NCBI RefSeq assembly: GCF_037176765.1
Contig: NC_090023.1
Location: 142,153,366 to 142,217,365, forward strand
DNA: 64,000 nucleotides
DNA from: Anolis sagrei
Taxonomy: Eukaryota; Chordata; Lepidosauria; Squamata; Anolidae
Direction of reading: 5' to 3'
Every line of letters begins with the position of its first letter. Position 1 is the first letter of the stretch. Positions 44,920 through 55,934 of this stretch are shown here, one piece after another. Under the pieces are notes generated by a model that saw only the letters and a list, made by a program, of their open reading frames with translations, was not told the DNA's origin and did not search any database. Made by a program: the position numbers and the translations under genes.

Positions 44920-45075
44920 GTATGGATATAATGCTTTCCTTCTATGCACATTCAGACCATTATACCTTTTTTTCACTAAGCATTACATTGTGGCATTCAT
45001 TCATGCCAAAATATTCTAACAATATTATGTTGAGGCTTATTCAAGTAAAATCATGAAACCTTTGCTTTAATTTAA

Positions 45076-45390
45076 AAAACTTAGACAATTAGACAGTTAC
45101 CGAGTTACAAACATCTGACTTACAAATGACTCATAGTTAAGAATGAGGGTGAGACAACAGAAAGTGAGAGAAAAATTCCCCTAGGAAGGGAAATTCACTC
45201 CTGAAGAAGTTATCATGGGGAAAAGATATCTGCACTGAAGCTATCTCACCAATCCTTTTTTCTATGTCAACTCAAAATGTTCAAATTCCAAATGTCACAG
45301 GGACAGAAATTGATGTGAAATCTTCTGAACCGGGGAACAGACAGCAAAGCAAATGTCACAGGGAGTGTTAACCCTTCCCTATGCTATCCA
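45076..45390. mobile_element. Tigger-like MITE copy ('ttaccgagttacaaac')
   Basis: It begins 'agacagttaccgagttacaaac' and shares 'gtgagacaacagaaagtgagag', 'gttatcatggggaaaag' and 'cacaggga' text with 51,957-52,370. Its right end runs into an AT hairpin. Confidence 0.6.
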
Positions 45391-45391
45391 A

Positions 45392-45440
45392 AACTATATA
45401 TATATAGTTTTGGATAGCATATATATATATATAGCTTTTG
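45392..45440. repeat. AT-rich hairpin and (TA)n
   Basis: 'atccaaaactatatatatat' is followed by its reverse complement and another (TA)n run. Confidence 0.75.
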
Positions 45441-45575
45441 ACAAGAAATCCCTTTGTCTTGAACAAGGACAAATACAGGACATTACATATATCAATCATC
45501 TCTAATTTCTCTCTAATTGTCTAAGAACTGACTCATGCATGGATACATGACCCCTGTTGCCTCTTTCCTTTGCAG

Positions 45576-45791
45576 ACATTGGAGAAGCGCCTGGTGCATC
45601 ACCTCCAGCTCACAACCTGGCCTGACCATGGCACACCCAGATCATCGGAAGACCTTCTCAAGTTTGTTCGTTACATGAGAAACATTCACCGGTCAGGCCC
45701 TATCATTGCACACTGCAGTGCTGGCATTGGAAGGAGTGGAGTTCTGCTTTGTGTGGATGTTTTGTTGCGCTACGTAGAAAAGGATATTCCT
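45576..45791 (+). CDS. PTPN20: PTPN20 exon (WPD loop and catalytic Cys)
   Basis: The 216-bp exon (72 codons, phase 0) has acceptor CCTTTGCAG and donor GTATGT. It encodes TLEKRLVHHLQLTTWPDHGT, then PRSSEDLLKFVRYMRN and GPIIAHCSAGIGRSGVLLCV through DVLLRYVEKDIP. WPD contains the general-acid Asp and HCSAGIGRSG the nucleophilic Cys and phosphate-binding Arg, so the enzyme should be active. Human has HCSAGIGRTG. Confidence 0.96.
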
Positions 45792-46078
45792 GTATGTTCA
45801 TTCAAATTCATTTTTTAAAAAGTAAATAATCCCTTCTTTGTAATTCTACAAAAAGGGGGAGCAGCTACTTCAGTTCAATACAAAGTTATTTTGCAACAAT
45901 ATTTTTTAAAAATATGACATCTCAATCATTGATTTGTATCTATGTATCATCATCCCTCCTTTTCCTTTTTTCAATGAATTTTCTTTTTTAATGTTTCTTT
46001 TTAAAATTTTTGATACAACTTAAACATATCAAAGACATGCTTTGCAAAAGATTTATACAGGTAAACATTTACTAACTA

Positions 46079-46780
46079 AGGACCCTTCCAGACAGGCCCA
46101 AAACACGAGACCAGTCTCACTTTTTACCTGAGGTGTCCAAACAATGCCTCAGGTTAAAGTGATTTAATGTGGAGAAAACTGGGTCTTCCCAGTTTGTTCC
46201 ACATTAATTTGACACCTGGAAAGATTCGGACCCTAAGCTAAGGTCCGAATCTTTCCAGGTGCTGGGCCTGTGCAGATTGATTTCCAAGACTGCTTCCGCA
46301 CTTCCAGGAGTCAATTCCCAGAGCATTCCCAGTTTTTTGAGCTCCTGGAGCCTCTGCTGACTAAAAGCACTTCTTCAGTTCAAGGCTTCATTAAAATCTG
46401 CACTTGGAGATAATTGACCAGGCGCAGAGCCTTTCCCAGGCTCGAGATCTTGGGAATCTCTTTGTAGCAATACAGGCCTCTCTAAGCCATCAACTGAACT
46501 GCATACACACCTCACATCTCTAAAACCAGACATAGGAAACAAACCTAGGAAACAGACCATCAGGAACAGACCATCAGGAACATGTCCATGAAGATGTTTC
46601 CTTCAGGAACATCTTCATGGACAGCATCCCCATTCCTATCAGAGGAATCAACTTGAACCTTAACAACATTGTCATTCCCATCATCCAAAGCAACCTGATC
46701 ATTAGATACAATCACAGGCTGAACAGGCTGACATACAAGTTGAGTGGAATGTCCAAAAATGTCCAGTAGAGGAGAACAGA
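46079..46780. repeat. Region of nested palindromes, unclassified element
   Basis: It starts 'gacccttccagacaggccc', similar to the outer end at 35,942. A perfect 20-bp inverted repeat has arms 46,213-46,232 and 46,242-46,261 ('ggaaagattcggacc' core). Another has arms about 46,583-46,601 and 46,605-46,622 ('gtccatgaagatgt' core). Likely one or two decayed DNA elements in the PTPN20 intron. Confidence 0.5.
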
Positions 46781-46784
46781 AAAA

Positions 46785-47220
46785 AGAAAGAAGAAAACTA
46801 TATAATTAAGTAGATTGTAACATAGGAGAAGCTACAGAAATAACAAACAACAATGAAAAATGAAAATCATCTGGTAATACAGAAAATAAAAATTGTTTTA
46901 AAAAAATCAAGGATTAATAATGTACCCTAAAAACAAAATAAATAATTAAAAATAAGAATTCCCCCAAAATTGAAGAGCAGAAAAAATAAATAAATCCGGA
47001 AAGCAAAACCAGGTATAATTATATAGATATGTAATATAATTATAATAATATCTGGTTTTGCTTTTTGGATTTTTTTCTACTCTGCAATTTTGGAGAAATT
47101 CTTATTTTTAATTATTTAGTTTGTTTTTAGGATACATACTGAAACTAATGCCAGTGCAATGACTCCATGACCCACTAGATGTCATCCTTTAACTAAGTTA
47201 TAAAACTCTGTGTTCAGGTA
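46785..47220 (+). other. PTPN20 intron, nothing recognised
   Basis: Very AT-rich. A loose inverted repeat ('atctggttttgctttttgg' against 'ccggaaagcaaaaccagg') spans 46,995-47,075. Confidence 0.4.
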
Positions 47221-47227
47221 GTCTAAA

Positions 47228-47470
47228 TCAGCACTTCTTGAACTTTTACACTTATGATCCCTTTCAGCCCAATACATTTTGACGTGACCCCCAGATATAT
47301 AGGTATATAAAATAATTATAAACATCAAATGTTTACTGATAACAAATCAGAATTTGCAAGGCTTGCTAAACAGGGCGATGATCCTTCTTCGGAAGTAAGC
47401 TGAGGCATCTTCTGCAGAGTCCACTGTGTGAAAGTTGGTAAATGTGAATGAGCAGAATAAAAGTAGAAGT
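47228..47470 (-). mobile_element. hAT-type nonautonomous element, second copy
   Basis: Left text 'cagcacttcttgaactttt' and interior 'cttctgcagagtccactgtg' match the reverse complement of the element at 17,900-18,330. Confidence 0.5.
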
Positions 47471-47579
47471 TTTACCACAGTATTTAAACCAAGGTATATC
47501 CTACTGTATAATAAAATGTCAGGCTTGTAAAACAAGTAACTGTATCTTTACTTTAGCTCAAAGGTTCAAACATCGCAAC

Positions 47580-48080
47580 AATGTATACATTGGTCCAACT
47601 TACCTATCCAAATGTATCTCTCCTTATGAACGATCTAGGACATTAAGATCTTTTTGGGAGGCCCTGCTCTCGGTCCCACCTTCCTCACAGATTCGTTTGG
47701 CGGGGACGAGAGACAGCCTTCTCAGTGGTGGCCCCTCAACTGTGGAACGCTCTGCCTAGAGATATAAGATCGGTCCCCTCCCTCCTGACTTTTTGAAGAA
47801 AGGTGAAAACTTGGCTTTTTGAGCCTGCCTTCCCAAATATGGCATAGTTATACAAAATCATGGAACCACTTGACATGGAGATGCTCACAATAATGTTTTT
47901 AAGGCTTTGTACGGTTTTTTATATTCTTATATTGCATGCTAATCCTTTTAACAGTATTTAATTATTGTTTTACTCGTTTTAATTGTTGAGGCATCAAATT
48001 GTTGCCAATAGTGAACTGCTCCGAGTTGCCTCTGGGCTGAGAGGGGTGATATATAAATGTGGTAAATAAATAAATAATAA
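47580..48080 (+). mobile_element. L2 LINE relic, C-terminal and 3' end
   Basis: Translated pieces 'RTLRSFWEALLSVPPSSQIR', 'LAGTR' and (after a shift) 'gctgtggaacgctctgcc' match the C-terminus of the L2 at 41.5-41.76 kb. It ends with 'gaactgctccgagttgcctc', 'gggctgagaggggtgatat' and an AAATA tail. 5'-truncated and frameshifted. Confidence 0.8.
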
Positions 48081-48084
48081 ATCA

Positions 48085-48879
48085 GTCTCTTTGAATTCAG
48101 GCAGGGAACAGAGGAATAAAATAGCCCTTTTAAATAGTCCTTTTAAATATGCCATAAAATGATCGATCCTTAAGATAGTTGGCAGCCAGCACTTTCTCTT
48201 CACTGTTCAAAGTGAGAACAATGGCAGAAAGACAGCTAGAACCATTGGCCTCAGCAGCTAGCCAAAGACATATCATGGCATCCTTTTTCAAATCTTCACA
48301 CACTGTAAACATCGCACAACAGATTCATGTGAATGTCTAAAACAGCCACAAGGTGACATTCAGATACCTTTTACTTTTGCCATTTTTTTTCGGAACCCTA
48401 ACATTATGCACTTTATATTTAACTTGCTTAGGTACCCGACAATGCCCAGGTTAGGGATTCTGTAATGATAATTATTAGAATTTTAAAAGTGCCGAAACAC
48501 AACTGACCAGATGGTAAATGAGAGGGAACCACATCATTCCATGGGAATGTTTTATTTGTGCTCCTTTGTTTTTATTTCCTGTGCCCTGCAATGGTCTCTC
48601 ACTGATTCCTAACAAGCATGGCAATGTGCATCAGTGCATCTCAGTGGATTGGAAAAGAGAGAAAAAACTTTCCTGGTTTGGTTCCAATCCACAATCAGCA
48701 GATACTGCGGTCACTGTCCCAGCCTTGAAATGGGTCCTGGGGAAATTGTGTATATGTTCCACAATAGAACCAGTTCAGTTTAATCCTAACTCAGTTTTAG
48801 CATTTGCGTATAACATTCTCCTGTTGCTTATTCTATTTGTTATCATAAGTAGGAAATAAATAATCTTTCTTTCCTACAG
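48085..48879 (+). other. PTPN20 intron, nothing recognised
   Basis: No repeat or exon assigned. The 113-residue frame at 48,518-48,859 runs into the splice acceptor of the next exon and has no domain of its own. Confidence 0.4.
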
Positions 48880-48942
48880 TTCGACATCAAGCAGATTGTA
48901 ACACATTTGAGGCATCAGCGATGTGGCATGATCCAAACCAAG
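48880..48942 (+). CDS. PTPN20: PTPN20 63-bp exon
   Basis: The acceptor is TTCTTTCCTACAG and the donor GTAAAG. It encodes FDIKQIVTHLRHQRCGMIQT plus K, corresponding to human FNIMDIVAQMREQRSGMVQTK. Exactly 21 codons. The QT here begins the Q-loop, whose catalytic Gln follows in the next exon. Confidence 0.93.
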
Positions 48943-49204
48943 GTAAAGATACTGAGCTCAATTGTTCAAGACTTGTGGCCCTATCACACCACACTGTTAT
49001 AGAGCTATAATTCCACTTATATTGCCATGGGAGCATGGGAGCATTTTTGTGCCTGATGGGCAGACCAAGCAAAGCAAGGTAAAGTTCAGAAACTGATTTA
49101 AGTGTTGCTCAGGGACGTGATGTGTAGCATCCACCCAGCTCCTGAGCCAGATCAGGGGTGAATAGTGCACCACACTCCAAATCAGCATTGCTTTTTTTGC
49201 CCTG

Positions 49205-50190
49205 TTAAGATGCACCCGGTGGTATAGCAGGTTAAACCACTACGCTGCAAAACTTGGTGACCGCAAGGCCAGTGGTTCGAATCTGTGGGATGGGGTGAGC
49301 TCCCACTGTTAGCCCCAGTTTCTGCCAACCCAGCAGTTCAAAAACATGCAAATGTGAGTAGATCAATGGGTACCACTTCGGCAGGAAGGTAACAATGCTC
49401 CATGCACCATTCCTTCTCAACCTACCTGTTGCCGTGACTCTTTAATACAGTCCCTCATGTTAGGGTGACCCCCAACCATATAATTATTTTTGTTGCTACT
49501 TCATAACTGTCATTTTGCTATTATGAATCACAATGTAAATATCTGATATGCAGGATGTGTTTTCATACACTGGACCAAACTTGGCACAAATAACCGATAT
49601 GCCCAAATTTGAATACTGGTGGGTTTGGGGGGAATTGATTTTGTCATTTGGGAGTTGTAGTTGCTGGGATTTATAGTTGACCTACCATCAAAGAGCATTC
49701 TGAACTCCACCAACAATAGAACTGAACCACAGAACTCCCATGACTAAAAGAATATACTGGAAGGGTTTGGTGGGCATTGACCTTGAGTTTTGGAGTTGTC
49801 GTTCACCTACATCCAGAGAGCACTGTGGACTCAAAAAATGATGGATCCGGACCAAACTTGGCATGGATACTGACTATACACAAATGTGAACACTGGTGGG
49901 GTTTGGGGAAAATAGATCTTGGTGTTTGGGAGTTGTAGTTGCTAGGATTTATCAATCACCTACAATCAAAGAGCATTTTGAACCACATCAATGATAGAAT
50001 TAGGCCAAACTTCCCACACAGAACCGCCATGATCAACAGAAAATACTGTGTTTTCTGATGGTTTTTGGCAACCCCACTGACACCCCCTCATGACCCCCCC
50101 AAGGGTCCCGACCGCCAGGTTGAGAAACCCTGCCTTAGAGTCAGACTCGACTAGACTTAATGTCGAGGGAAACCCTTTACCTTTATCTAA
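49205..50190 (+). mobile_element. Sauria-type SINE, interrupted by a hAT
   Basis: The left part 49,205-49,404 has the tRNA-like head ('ggtggtatagcaggttaaacc'; B box 'ggttcgaatc') and body. The tail 'agtcagactcgactagactt', 'aatgtcgagggaaacc' resumes at 50,138-50,190. Part of the SINE body between them is missing. Confidence 0.8.
49405..50132. mobile_element. hAT (Charlie-like, URR1-like ends) with tandem interior
   Basis: Left text 'ttctcaacctacctgttgcc', 'ctttaatacagtccctcatg', 'gtgacccccaaccatataat' and 'tgttgctacttcataactg' resembles, from memory, the rodent URR1/hAT-Charlie end. The right end is 'gggtcccgaccgccaggttg' then 'agaaaccctg'. Between them are three ~136-bp-type units ('gggagttgtagttgctggg', 'gagagcactgtggactc', 'accaaacttggcatgg'). 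It is inserted in a SINE. Confidence 0.65.
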
Positions 50191-50194
50191 GATA

Positions 50195-51047
50195 CACCCC
50201 AGGAAGATAAGCTTGATATCTTGTCCAAGTTTTTCTCTGTGAAGGGATGTTAGCAATACATTTAGCCAAGGGTAAACCATACTTCATGTGTGCAGAGGTG
50301 TGCTAATGCTTAGCCTTGTTTTAATAGAACAATGAATTCCACTCGTCTGTAACAGTATCATTAAAAAAGGATGGCCCCCTCCAAGGAATAGGTCCTATAG
50401 ACATCGTGTCTGAAAGTGTAATTTCCAAGCAGAACTGAGTCCTATTACATTCACATTTTGCAAGCTAACTTTTATTTATAAGTAAGGACATATTTTAAAA
50501 AACCATCTTTAGGGTTTATATTGAACATCCCCGCACAATACCAGACTTTTCATTACATCCTGTTTTGAAAAATGGCCCAGAAGGACCTGAAATCATGGCC
50601 ACAATGCTTCAGGAAAGCAGAATTTCAATTCCACTCGTTTAAAAAGCTGTAATTGGGCTGTTCAAACTTTTCACAGCCTTTGTATGGTAATTTAGAAAGC
50701 AAAATGGAGAAAGATGTTAAGTATTATCTAGCCTTGTCTTAAGACGCTTTACTTTTAGACTGTCATTGTCAAATTTTGTTCATAGCACTTCCTAGGAATT
50801 GTAAGGACATAAAGGAGCACAAATAGGAGGATAATGCACCACAACACTGGATTGGGCCCACATTATTAATCAGTATAAAAAGGTTCATACTATATCAGAG
50901 GTAGTAATCCTTGACGTTACTATAATAGTGCTAGTTCTATATATGTGTCCATTCCCATAGCTAGAATATTTCTACAACTGATTGTTTTACAGTGCCTATA
51001 ATCCTGTGACAAGAAATATAACCGTCTGTTTCCCTCTTCTTGCCCAG
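50195..51047 (+). other. PTPN20 last intron, nothing recognised
   Basis: No exon or named repeat before the final acceptor. Confidence 0.4.
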
Positions 51048-51116
51048 GAACAGTATGTGTTTTGTTATGAAATAGCTCTTCACGTCCTGAAGAACATTCA
51101 GAGCATGAGGTCCTAA
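51048..51116 (+). CDS. PTPN20: PTPN20 last exon with stop
   Basis: The acceptor is CCCTCTTCTTGCCCAG. It encodes EQYVFCYEIALHVLKNIQSM then RS and TAA at 51,114-51,116, matching human EQYHFCYDIVLEVLRKLLTLD. EQ completes the Q-loop (QTKEQ). The C-terminus ends shortly after the fold, as in mammals. No clear AATAAA was found in the next few hundred bases. Confidence 0.93.
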   Translation, partial: EQYVFCYEIALHVLKNIQSMRS

Positions 51117-51119
51117 CAT

Positions 51120-51950
51120 CCACAGTAAAGAAAACACAACTTTTACATCTCCAGGCGACTCATCTTATTAACTGCAACTCATTCCATCAAGCTGTCCAAG
51201 GGACAATAGGAAGTGCTATATAAATAGAATTGTGCTATATTTTCTGTATCAATTTGATTTTTAAAGCACTCTCTAGGCAAAGTAGGCAGAACAGTGGCAA
51301 CATATGCAGGAAATTTAGATATAAAAATATGTGCTTGTAACAGAATTCACTTCTGCTAGCCTTTGTAATGTTACTTTTTGCCCCAGTTTATCAGAGATTA
51401 ATAAGTATGCATGGCAGTTGTTTTCATTCATGTGTATTTAAGCTACATGAGACTTTGCTGTTGCTGAAGAAGAGAGTTGTAAGATTGTATTTTGAATAGT
51501 TATGCTATCTTCCTAGGCGAATATTAATTTCTCAGAGCAACCTCCTATTGAGCAATTTCAACGCTGATGTTTTCATGAGAAGTTCTGGGGATCTCCCATA
51601 GGCAGTAATGGTTGGGCAAATGGACTGAGTAACCACGAAAAAATGATTTGACATTTATCTGTTTTTATTTGTCAGTCTCAATAGGATTCCCACATATATA
51701 TGCCAAATTATGTTTATTATTTAACACAACATTCATTTTGCTGTTTTCCAGTATTGTATCTTTTTACTTCTGTGTCTGAAAATAATTTTTATAGATGTTG
51801 GTGCTTTTTGTTTCAATCATGAATAAGTTTACAACCTATTCTAGTCACATATTTACATAGGTCTCTAAAAAGTATTGTGGTCCCTAAAGGGATGTCACAT
51901 AGAAAGTGAGCTTGTTCACGGCTGTTCCAGAGATTAGAAGACAAACCATA
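51120..51950. other. PTPN20 3' flank, nothing recognised
   Basis: AT-rich. Probably PTPN20 3' untranslated sequence followed by the intergenic gap to RBP3. Confidence 0.4.
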
Positions 51951-51956
51951 TGCAGG

Positions 51957-52370
51957 CAGTCTCTGAATTACAAACATTGAACTTACAAACAATTTATAGT
52001 TAAGAATGGGCGTGAGACAACAGAAAGTGAGAGAAATCTGCCCCTTAGAAGGGAAATTTACTTTTGAAAGAGTTATCATGGGGAAAAGGTGTCTCAACTG
52101 AAGCTTTCTCACCAATCCTTATCTCCAAAACAAGCCAATTTTTTTCAAAATCGAATTATTACAGGGACAGAAAGTGAAGTGAAATCTTCTGAATTGGGGA
52201 ACAAACAACAAAACAAACACCACAGGGGTGTTCACCTTTCCCAAGGCTGTTCAAAGCTGTTCAAGGCTGGAGTTACACTTTAAAAAGTACTGTTTCTGAC
52301 TTACACATAAATTCAACTTAAGAACAAACCTACAGAACTTATCTTGTTCATAACTGGGGATTGCCTATAC
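51957..52370. mobile_element. Tigger-like MITE, most complete copy
   Basis: Ends 'gcaggcagtctctgaattac' and 'ataactggggattgcctat' are inverted, with second inner blocks 'acttacaaacaatttatag' and 'cttacacataaattcaact'. Partial copies lie at 17,416 and 45,076. Confidence 0.65.
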
Positions 52371-52374
52371 AAGA

Positions 52375-52610
52375 AATAATATTCCACCCTAAACATTAGG
52401 GAGAACCTTTTAATGGTAATATTTTGATAGTAAGAATTCAGTTGTAGAATAAATTGTCTCAGAGGGTGATGGATCTTTGGAGGTCTTTAAACAGACATGG
52501 GATGTCAATGTCTCAAAACTGGATAATTGTGTATACCTTCATGGCAGGATGTTGGACTGTATGGCCTTTATGGTTCTGTCCAACAATGATTCCAGGATTT
52601 TCTCTAATAC
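52375..52610 (+). mobile_element. CR1 LINE 3' end
   Basis: 'cattagggagaacctttta', 'tggaggtctttaaacagaca', 'ttcatggcaggatgttggac' and 'tgtatggcctttatggttc' follow the CR1 3' end order. Confidence 0.7.
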
Positions 52611-53159
52611 TGGAAATGAAGAGATTGATGTTCTTTGTGTGTGGGTATCTCTGCATAGCACTGTTTCAGTTGGTAGGTCAGAATGTTTTCAAAGACATAA
52701 GAATATTTGCAATGTTCTGTCCTTAGGTCCTGCCATGCTCCCTAATGTCCCGCAATTTACATTTGCTATGTATAACCCCAGTGGCTACTGTATCTATCCA
52801 AACTTATTTTCTGTAATTCAATGTATTACAATATGTATCAGCTACCCAGTTATAATGATTAACAATTATGTTCCTGAGTTTCTCAGACATTACTATTTAG
52901 TATGGACTTTTCCATCTAGTTTGTTACAGAACTTTTTGGGATGCAAAAGAATAGCATTTTAATTATATACATAGGAAAATACATAAATCAGGAAAGAATC
53001 AGGGGCATATGTTAGCAAGGCGAGATATAGGTGGCTATATGCTACATCGATTTGGTCAAGATATTTGCATCACTACAGAAAATGTTAACAGATAAATAGA
53101 AAATTATATAAGCAACTTGAAGTCTTCATGCAACTGTCTTCAATTATTTCTCACTAATT

Positions 53160-53292
53160 CTACATGAATTGTTTTTGTTTTTTTAATGTATATGCCTTGT
53201 CTTAAATTTTTACTAGGTTTTGTCATGTTATTGTCAGCTGCTTTGAATCCCTATGGGGAAAAGTTAGGATAGAAATAAAGATCATCATCATG
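53160..53292 (+). mobile_element. L2-type LINE 3' end
   Basis: 'gctgctttgaatccctatgg', 'ggataGAAATAAAG' and an ATC-rich tail. Confidence 0.5.
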
Positions 53293-53469
53293 CATAGGAG
53301 TGAAGGGTTTGGGGGTTCGGGACTATGAAAGAAAAGCTACAATTTATGGAGTGGATAATGATCCTTTTTCTTTTCTGTGTTTTCTACCTTTAGAGGTGCT
53401 ACATAAAAACTCTTGCTGTAGATTTTCAAAGGGATGGGGCGCTCATTTCCTAATGAAAATAAAGGGGTA

Positions 53470-53475
53470 TTTATT
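53470..53475 (-). terminator. RBP3: Possible RBP3 polyadenylation signal
   Basis: AATAAA on the minus strand, 73 bases past the RBP3 stop. That is close, so a more distal signal may be used. Confidence 0.3.
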
Positions 53476-53547
53476 TGATATATTTCTTTCTTAATTCCTG
53501 TTTTGTACTCATTACTTCCATGAATATTTTTCCCTTCTTACCCCAAA

Positions 53548-53864
53548 CTAGTGAAGATGTGCATTGAGCATTTCTTTTGCTTTGATGAGTGCCACCTCAG
53601 TGGAAACTTCCATGTGAGGACTCACTCCCACACCTTCCCAGCTGTCATTAACAGAAAAGACAGATCTCGACACAGGGGTTGTGATATAGAGGTTAGTGCC
53701 ATCCACATGAAATGTCTGAGGTGGGTGGCAACCCCCACTGGTCTTCTGTCCAATGACGAAGGCTCTACCCAGTCTCTTCATGATGTATACAAATTCTTCA
53801 GCAGCACCAGAAGTCACAGAGCTGGTGAGGATTACCAAGCCTTTATTGAAGCCATATCTTTTAC
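53548..53864 (-). CDS. RBP3: RBP3 exon 4 (C-terminus)
   Basis: The acceptor is TTTGTTTTTGAAG. It encodes (G)[20 protein letters not shown], then [38 protein letters not shown] and [13 protein letters not shown], ending KEMLNAHLH at TAG (53,548-53,550). Human reads [20 protein letters not shown] and GGCQPPQTYHVDDTNLYL. The C-terminal tail after the fold is shorter than in human, which carries about 15 more residues. The fold is the crotonase/tail-specific-protease-like IRBP module. Confidence 0.95.
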
Positions 53865-53949
53865 CTTCAAAAACAAAGCAAAATTGAGCAAGTCAGAAAG
53901 TTTCCTTTCACCCTGGAGTCAGAAAATAGGTGTACAATAATAGGGATGA

Positions 53950-54235
53950 CCAGATTCCAGGCATGTAAACAAACCTAAATCCTCCAATTACATATTGTGA
54001 GTTAGGACCTCACCACTTTAGATAATTTTCCCATTTCTAGATGCTGTTAAATTGAAGTGCCTAGGTTGGCATCACATGACGCCAGCCTATGTCCGGTGGT
54101 AGCTCAATGGTCCTTGGAGCTTTTCTTAAAAAAAACTTGCATTATTTGGAGCTGGCAACCTACCAGCTCCAGCTGTATGTACATGCCTAGATGTGGGATG
54201 CCGGAAATGGGGAGGGGGAGATGGTAAAGCCTTTA
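53950..54235 (-). other. RBP3 intron 3, nothing recognised
   Basis: No repeat named in this part. Confidence 0.4.
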
Positions 54236-54239
54236 CCTC

Positions 54240-54383
54240 TGTTTATGATTGTCTGTCCTTGTTAATTATATAATGGCATTGAATGTTTGCCAAATATGTG
54301 TTCTCTAATCCGCCCTAAAGTATATTGTTATTGTTATTATTGTTGTTGTTGTTATTATTATTATTATTATTATTACTATTACT
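54240..54383 (+). mobile_element. Degraded L2-type 3' end with (TTG/TTA)n
   Basis: 'gttctctaatccgccctaaag' is a decayed 'accgccctgag' block, followed by a (TTATTG)n/(TTA)n run at 54,327-54,383. Confidence 0.5.
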
Positions 54384-54822
54384 AAAGTCCAGATCAACCC
54401 GAATCAACCTGTATTATTTGTTTAATATGATGAGACCCTTAGGCTGAGATTTGTTTATGCATGCAAGTGGTTCCATTCAATTAAATCAAATATGCATTAG
54501 TGACTGCCTTATATCACATTAATATCAATGTATTTACCCTAAGTAATAAGTCTGAATTATATCCAATGTCTTAATTTTAAAATGCACTGTATTTTCCCCT
54601 TTTTCTTCCCAATAATAATCTTGTTAAGCTAGTCCCCATTTCTTCCATTCTACTGACAGGAAATGAAAGCTAAAAAGCAATGATTTAAAAAAAGCTTTGT
54701 GCAATAGCAAGAGTGAACCCTGCCCTTTAAATTTCCAGGCAAGTGCTTGGCAGTAGAATAGTAAAACTTGGGAGAAGCAGAAGAAGAAAAAGTGATTGTT
54801 CTCAATAACTCTACAGTTAATT

Positions 54823-54975
54823 CAGACTCTTTTTACACTGCCATATAAAATCCAGGTTATCTGCTTTGAGCTGGATTATATGGCAGTGTAGACTCATATA
54901 CTCCAGTTCAAAGCAGATAATGTGGCTTATCTGCTTTGATAATTTGGTTTATATGGTAGTGCAAAAGGGGCCTAG
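54823..54975. mobile_element. Palindromic MITE, 'tacactgccatataaaatcca' family
   Basis: Same arms as 10,747-10,894 ('atctgctttgagctggatt'). Flanks GTTAATTC and GTTAATGC may be a target duplication with one mismatch. Confidence 0.75.
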
Positions 54976-55267
54976 GTTAATGCAGACCTCAGTCCCCAGG
55001 CAAGTTTATAGGAAGCAATGTATTTCTTCAGTAATTGAGTCCTCAAGCCATTTAAGGTATTCAGTGTCTTCACGAGCATCTTGAATTCAGACTAAAGTGA
55101 ATAGGCAAATTGAGTTGAGTTAGATAAGATTATGTGCATAAACTGTGATTATCACATATTCTTGGCATTCTGCCGCATTATCTCTTGCAAATGATGAGCT
55201 AATGTGCTATTTTTAGTCTATCCAAGGAAAAATATACTACAACATACTACAACATAACTTTTATTAC

Positions 55268-55410
55268 CTGTAAGCTTTGAGACGGTCCAAATATTACTGG
55301 TGGTATCATTTGGTCTGTTGTATACTTTGTCCAAAAGAATTGGATGTCCTTCGTCAAAGAAGTAGGAGCACAATAGTGGTACAGAACATGAAGGCCCCCC
55401 TATATTGTAT
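55268..55410 (-). CDS. RBP3: RBP3 exon 3
   Basis: 143 bp, acceptor CCTTTGGACAG and donor GTAATA. It encodes (R)[20 protein letters not shown] then [15 protein letters not shown] to WTVSKLT(G), matching human [20 protein letters not shown] and LLDKIYSRPDD. The first base completes the Arg codon begun in exon 2. The non-consensus acceptor (G-rich) is unusual but the reading frame requires it. Confidence 0.93.
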
Positions 55411-55750
55411 CTGTCCAAAGGTTGAGGAAAGAGGGGAGAAATCACATTATAGTCAAACTAAGGAAAAAGCAAACATATATTCTAAAGTGTGCTGAGGAGG
55501 CATGAATTAACTATGTCTCTATGTTCAGTGAAGGGGACAAAGCTTTGGGGAAGAAGTTCTGCAGGTAGTGAGAAGGGCAACATAGATTTCGAAAAGCAGT
55601 ATTGATAGAGAGAAGATTGGGAGCAGAAATAATAAGCCTGATTCTGATTGTGCATGTTTTAAATGTTCACGGATACTGTGATTCTTTTAATGCGGAAATG
55701 GTTCATAATTGATTGTATGTGCATTCAAATCACTTCACTAAACTTTAGAT

Positions 55751-55884
55751 CAGTGTTTCTCAACCTGTGGGTCCCCAGGTATTTTGGCCTACAACTAACA
55801 GAAATCCCGGCCAGTTAACCAGCTGTTAAGTTTTCTGGGAGTTGAACCCAAAACATCTGGGGACCCACAGGTTGAAAACCACTG
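55751..55884. mobile_element. hAT MITE, CAGTGGTTCTCAACC family
   Basis: Ends CAGTGTTTCTCAACCTGTGG and AGGTTGAAAACCACTG, with exact CTTTAGAT at 55,743-55,750 and 55,885-55,892. Confidence 0.88.
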
Positions 55885-55934
55885 CTTTAGATAGAACATT
55901 TGGCTTTCCTCCTTCTTAAAATGTACATCCATTG

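Larger units (their letters stand above)
42175..51116 (+). other. PTPN20: PTPN20 gene span (3' six exons)
   Basis: Six exons in one continuous frame encode the linker and catalytic domain of tyrosine-protein phosphatase non-receptor type 20, a cytosolic phosphotyrosine phosphatase expressed mainly in testis and brain in mammals. About 308 residues are visible, against about 420 in the human protein, so 5' exons for roughly the first 100 residues are missing or unrecognised. All visible junctions are GT-AG and in phase. The catalytic machinery is intact. Confidence 0.9.

Noticed and set aside
53551-53940. 129-residue plus-strand frame
   Set aside because: Antisense shadow of RBP3 exon 4, whose minus-strand translation matches IRBP.
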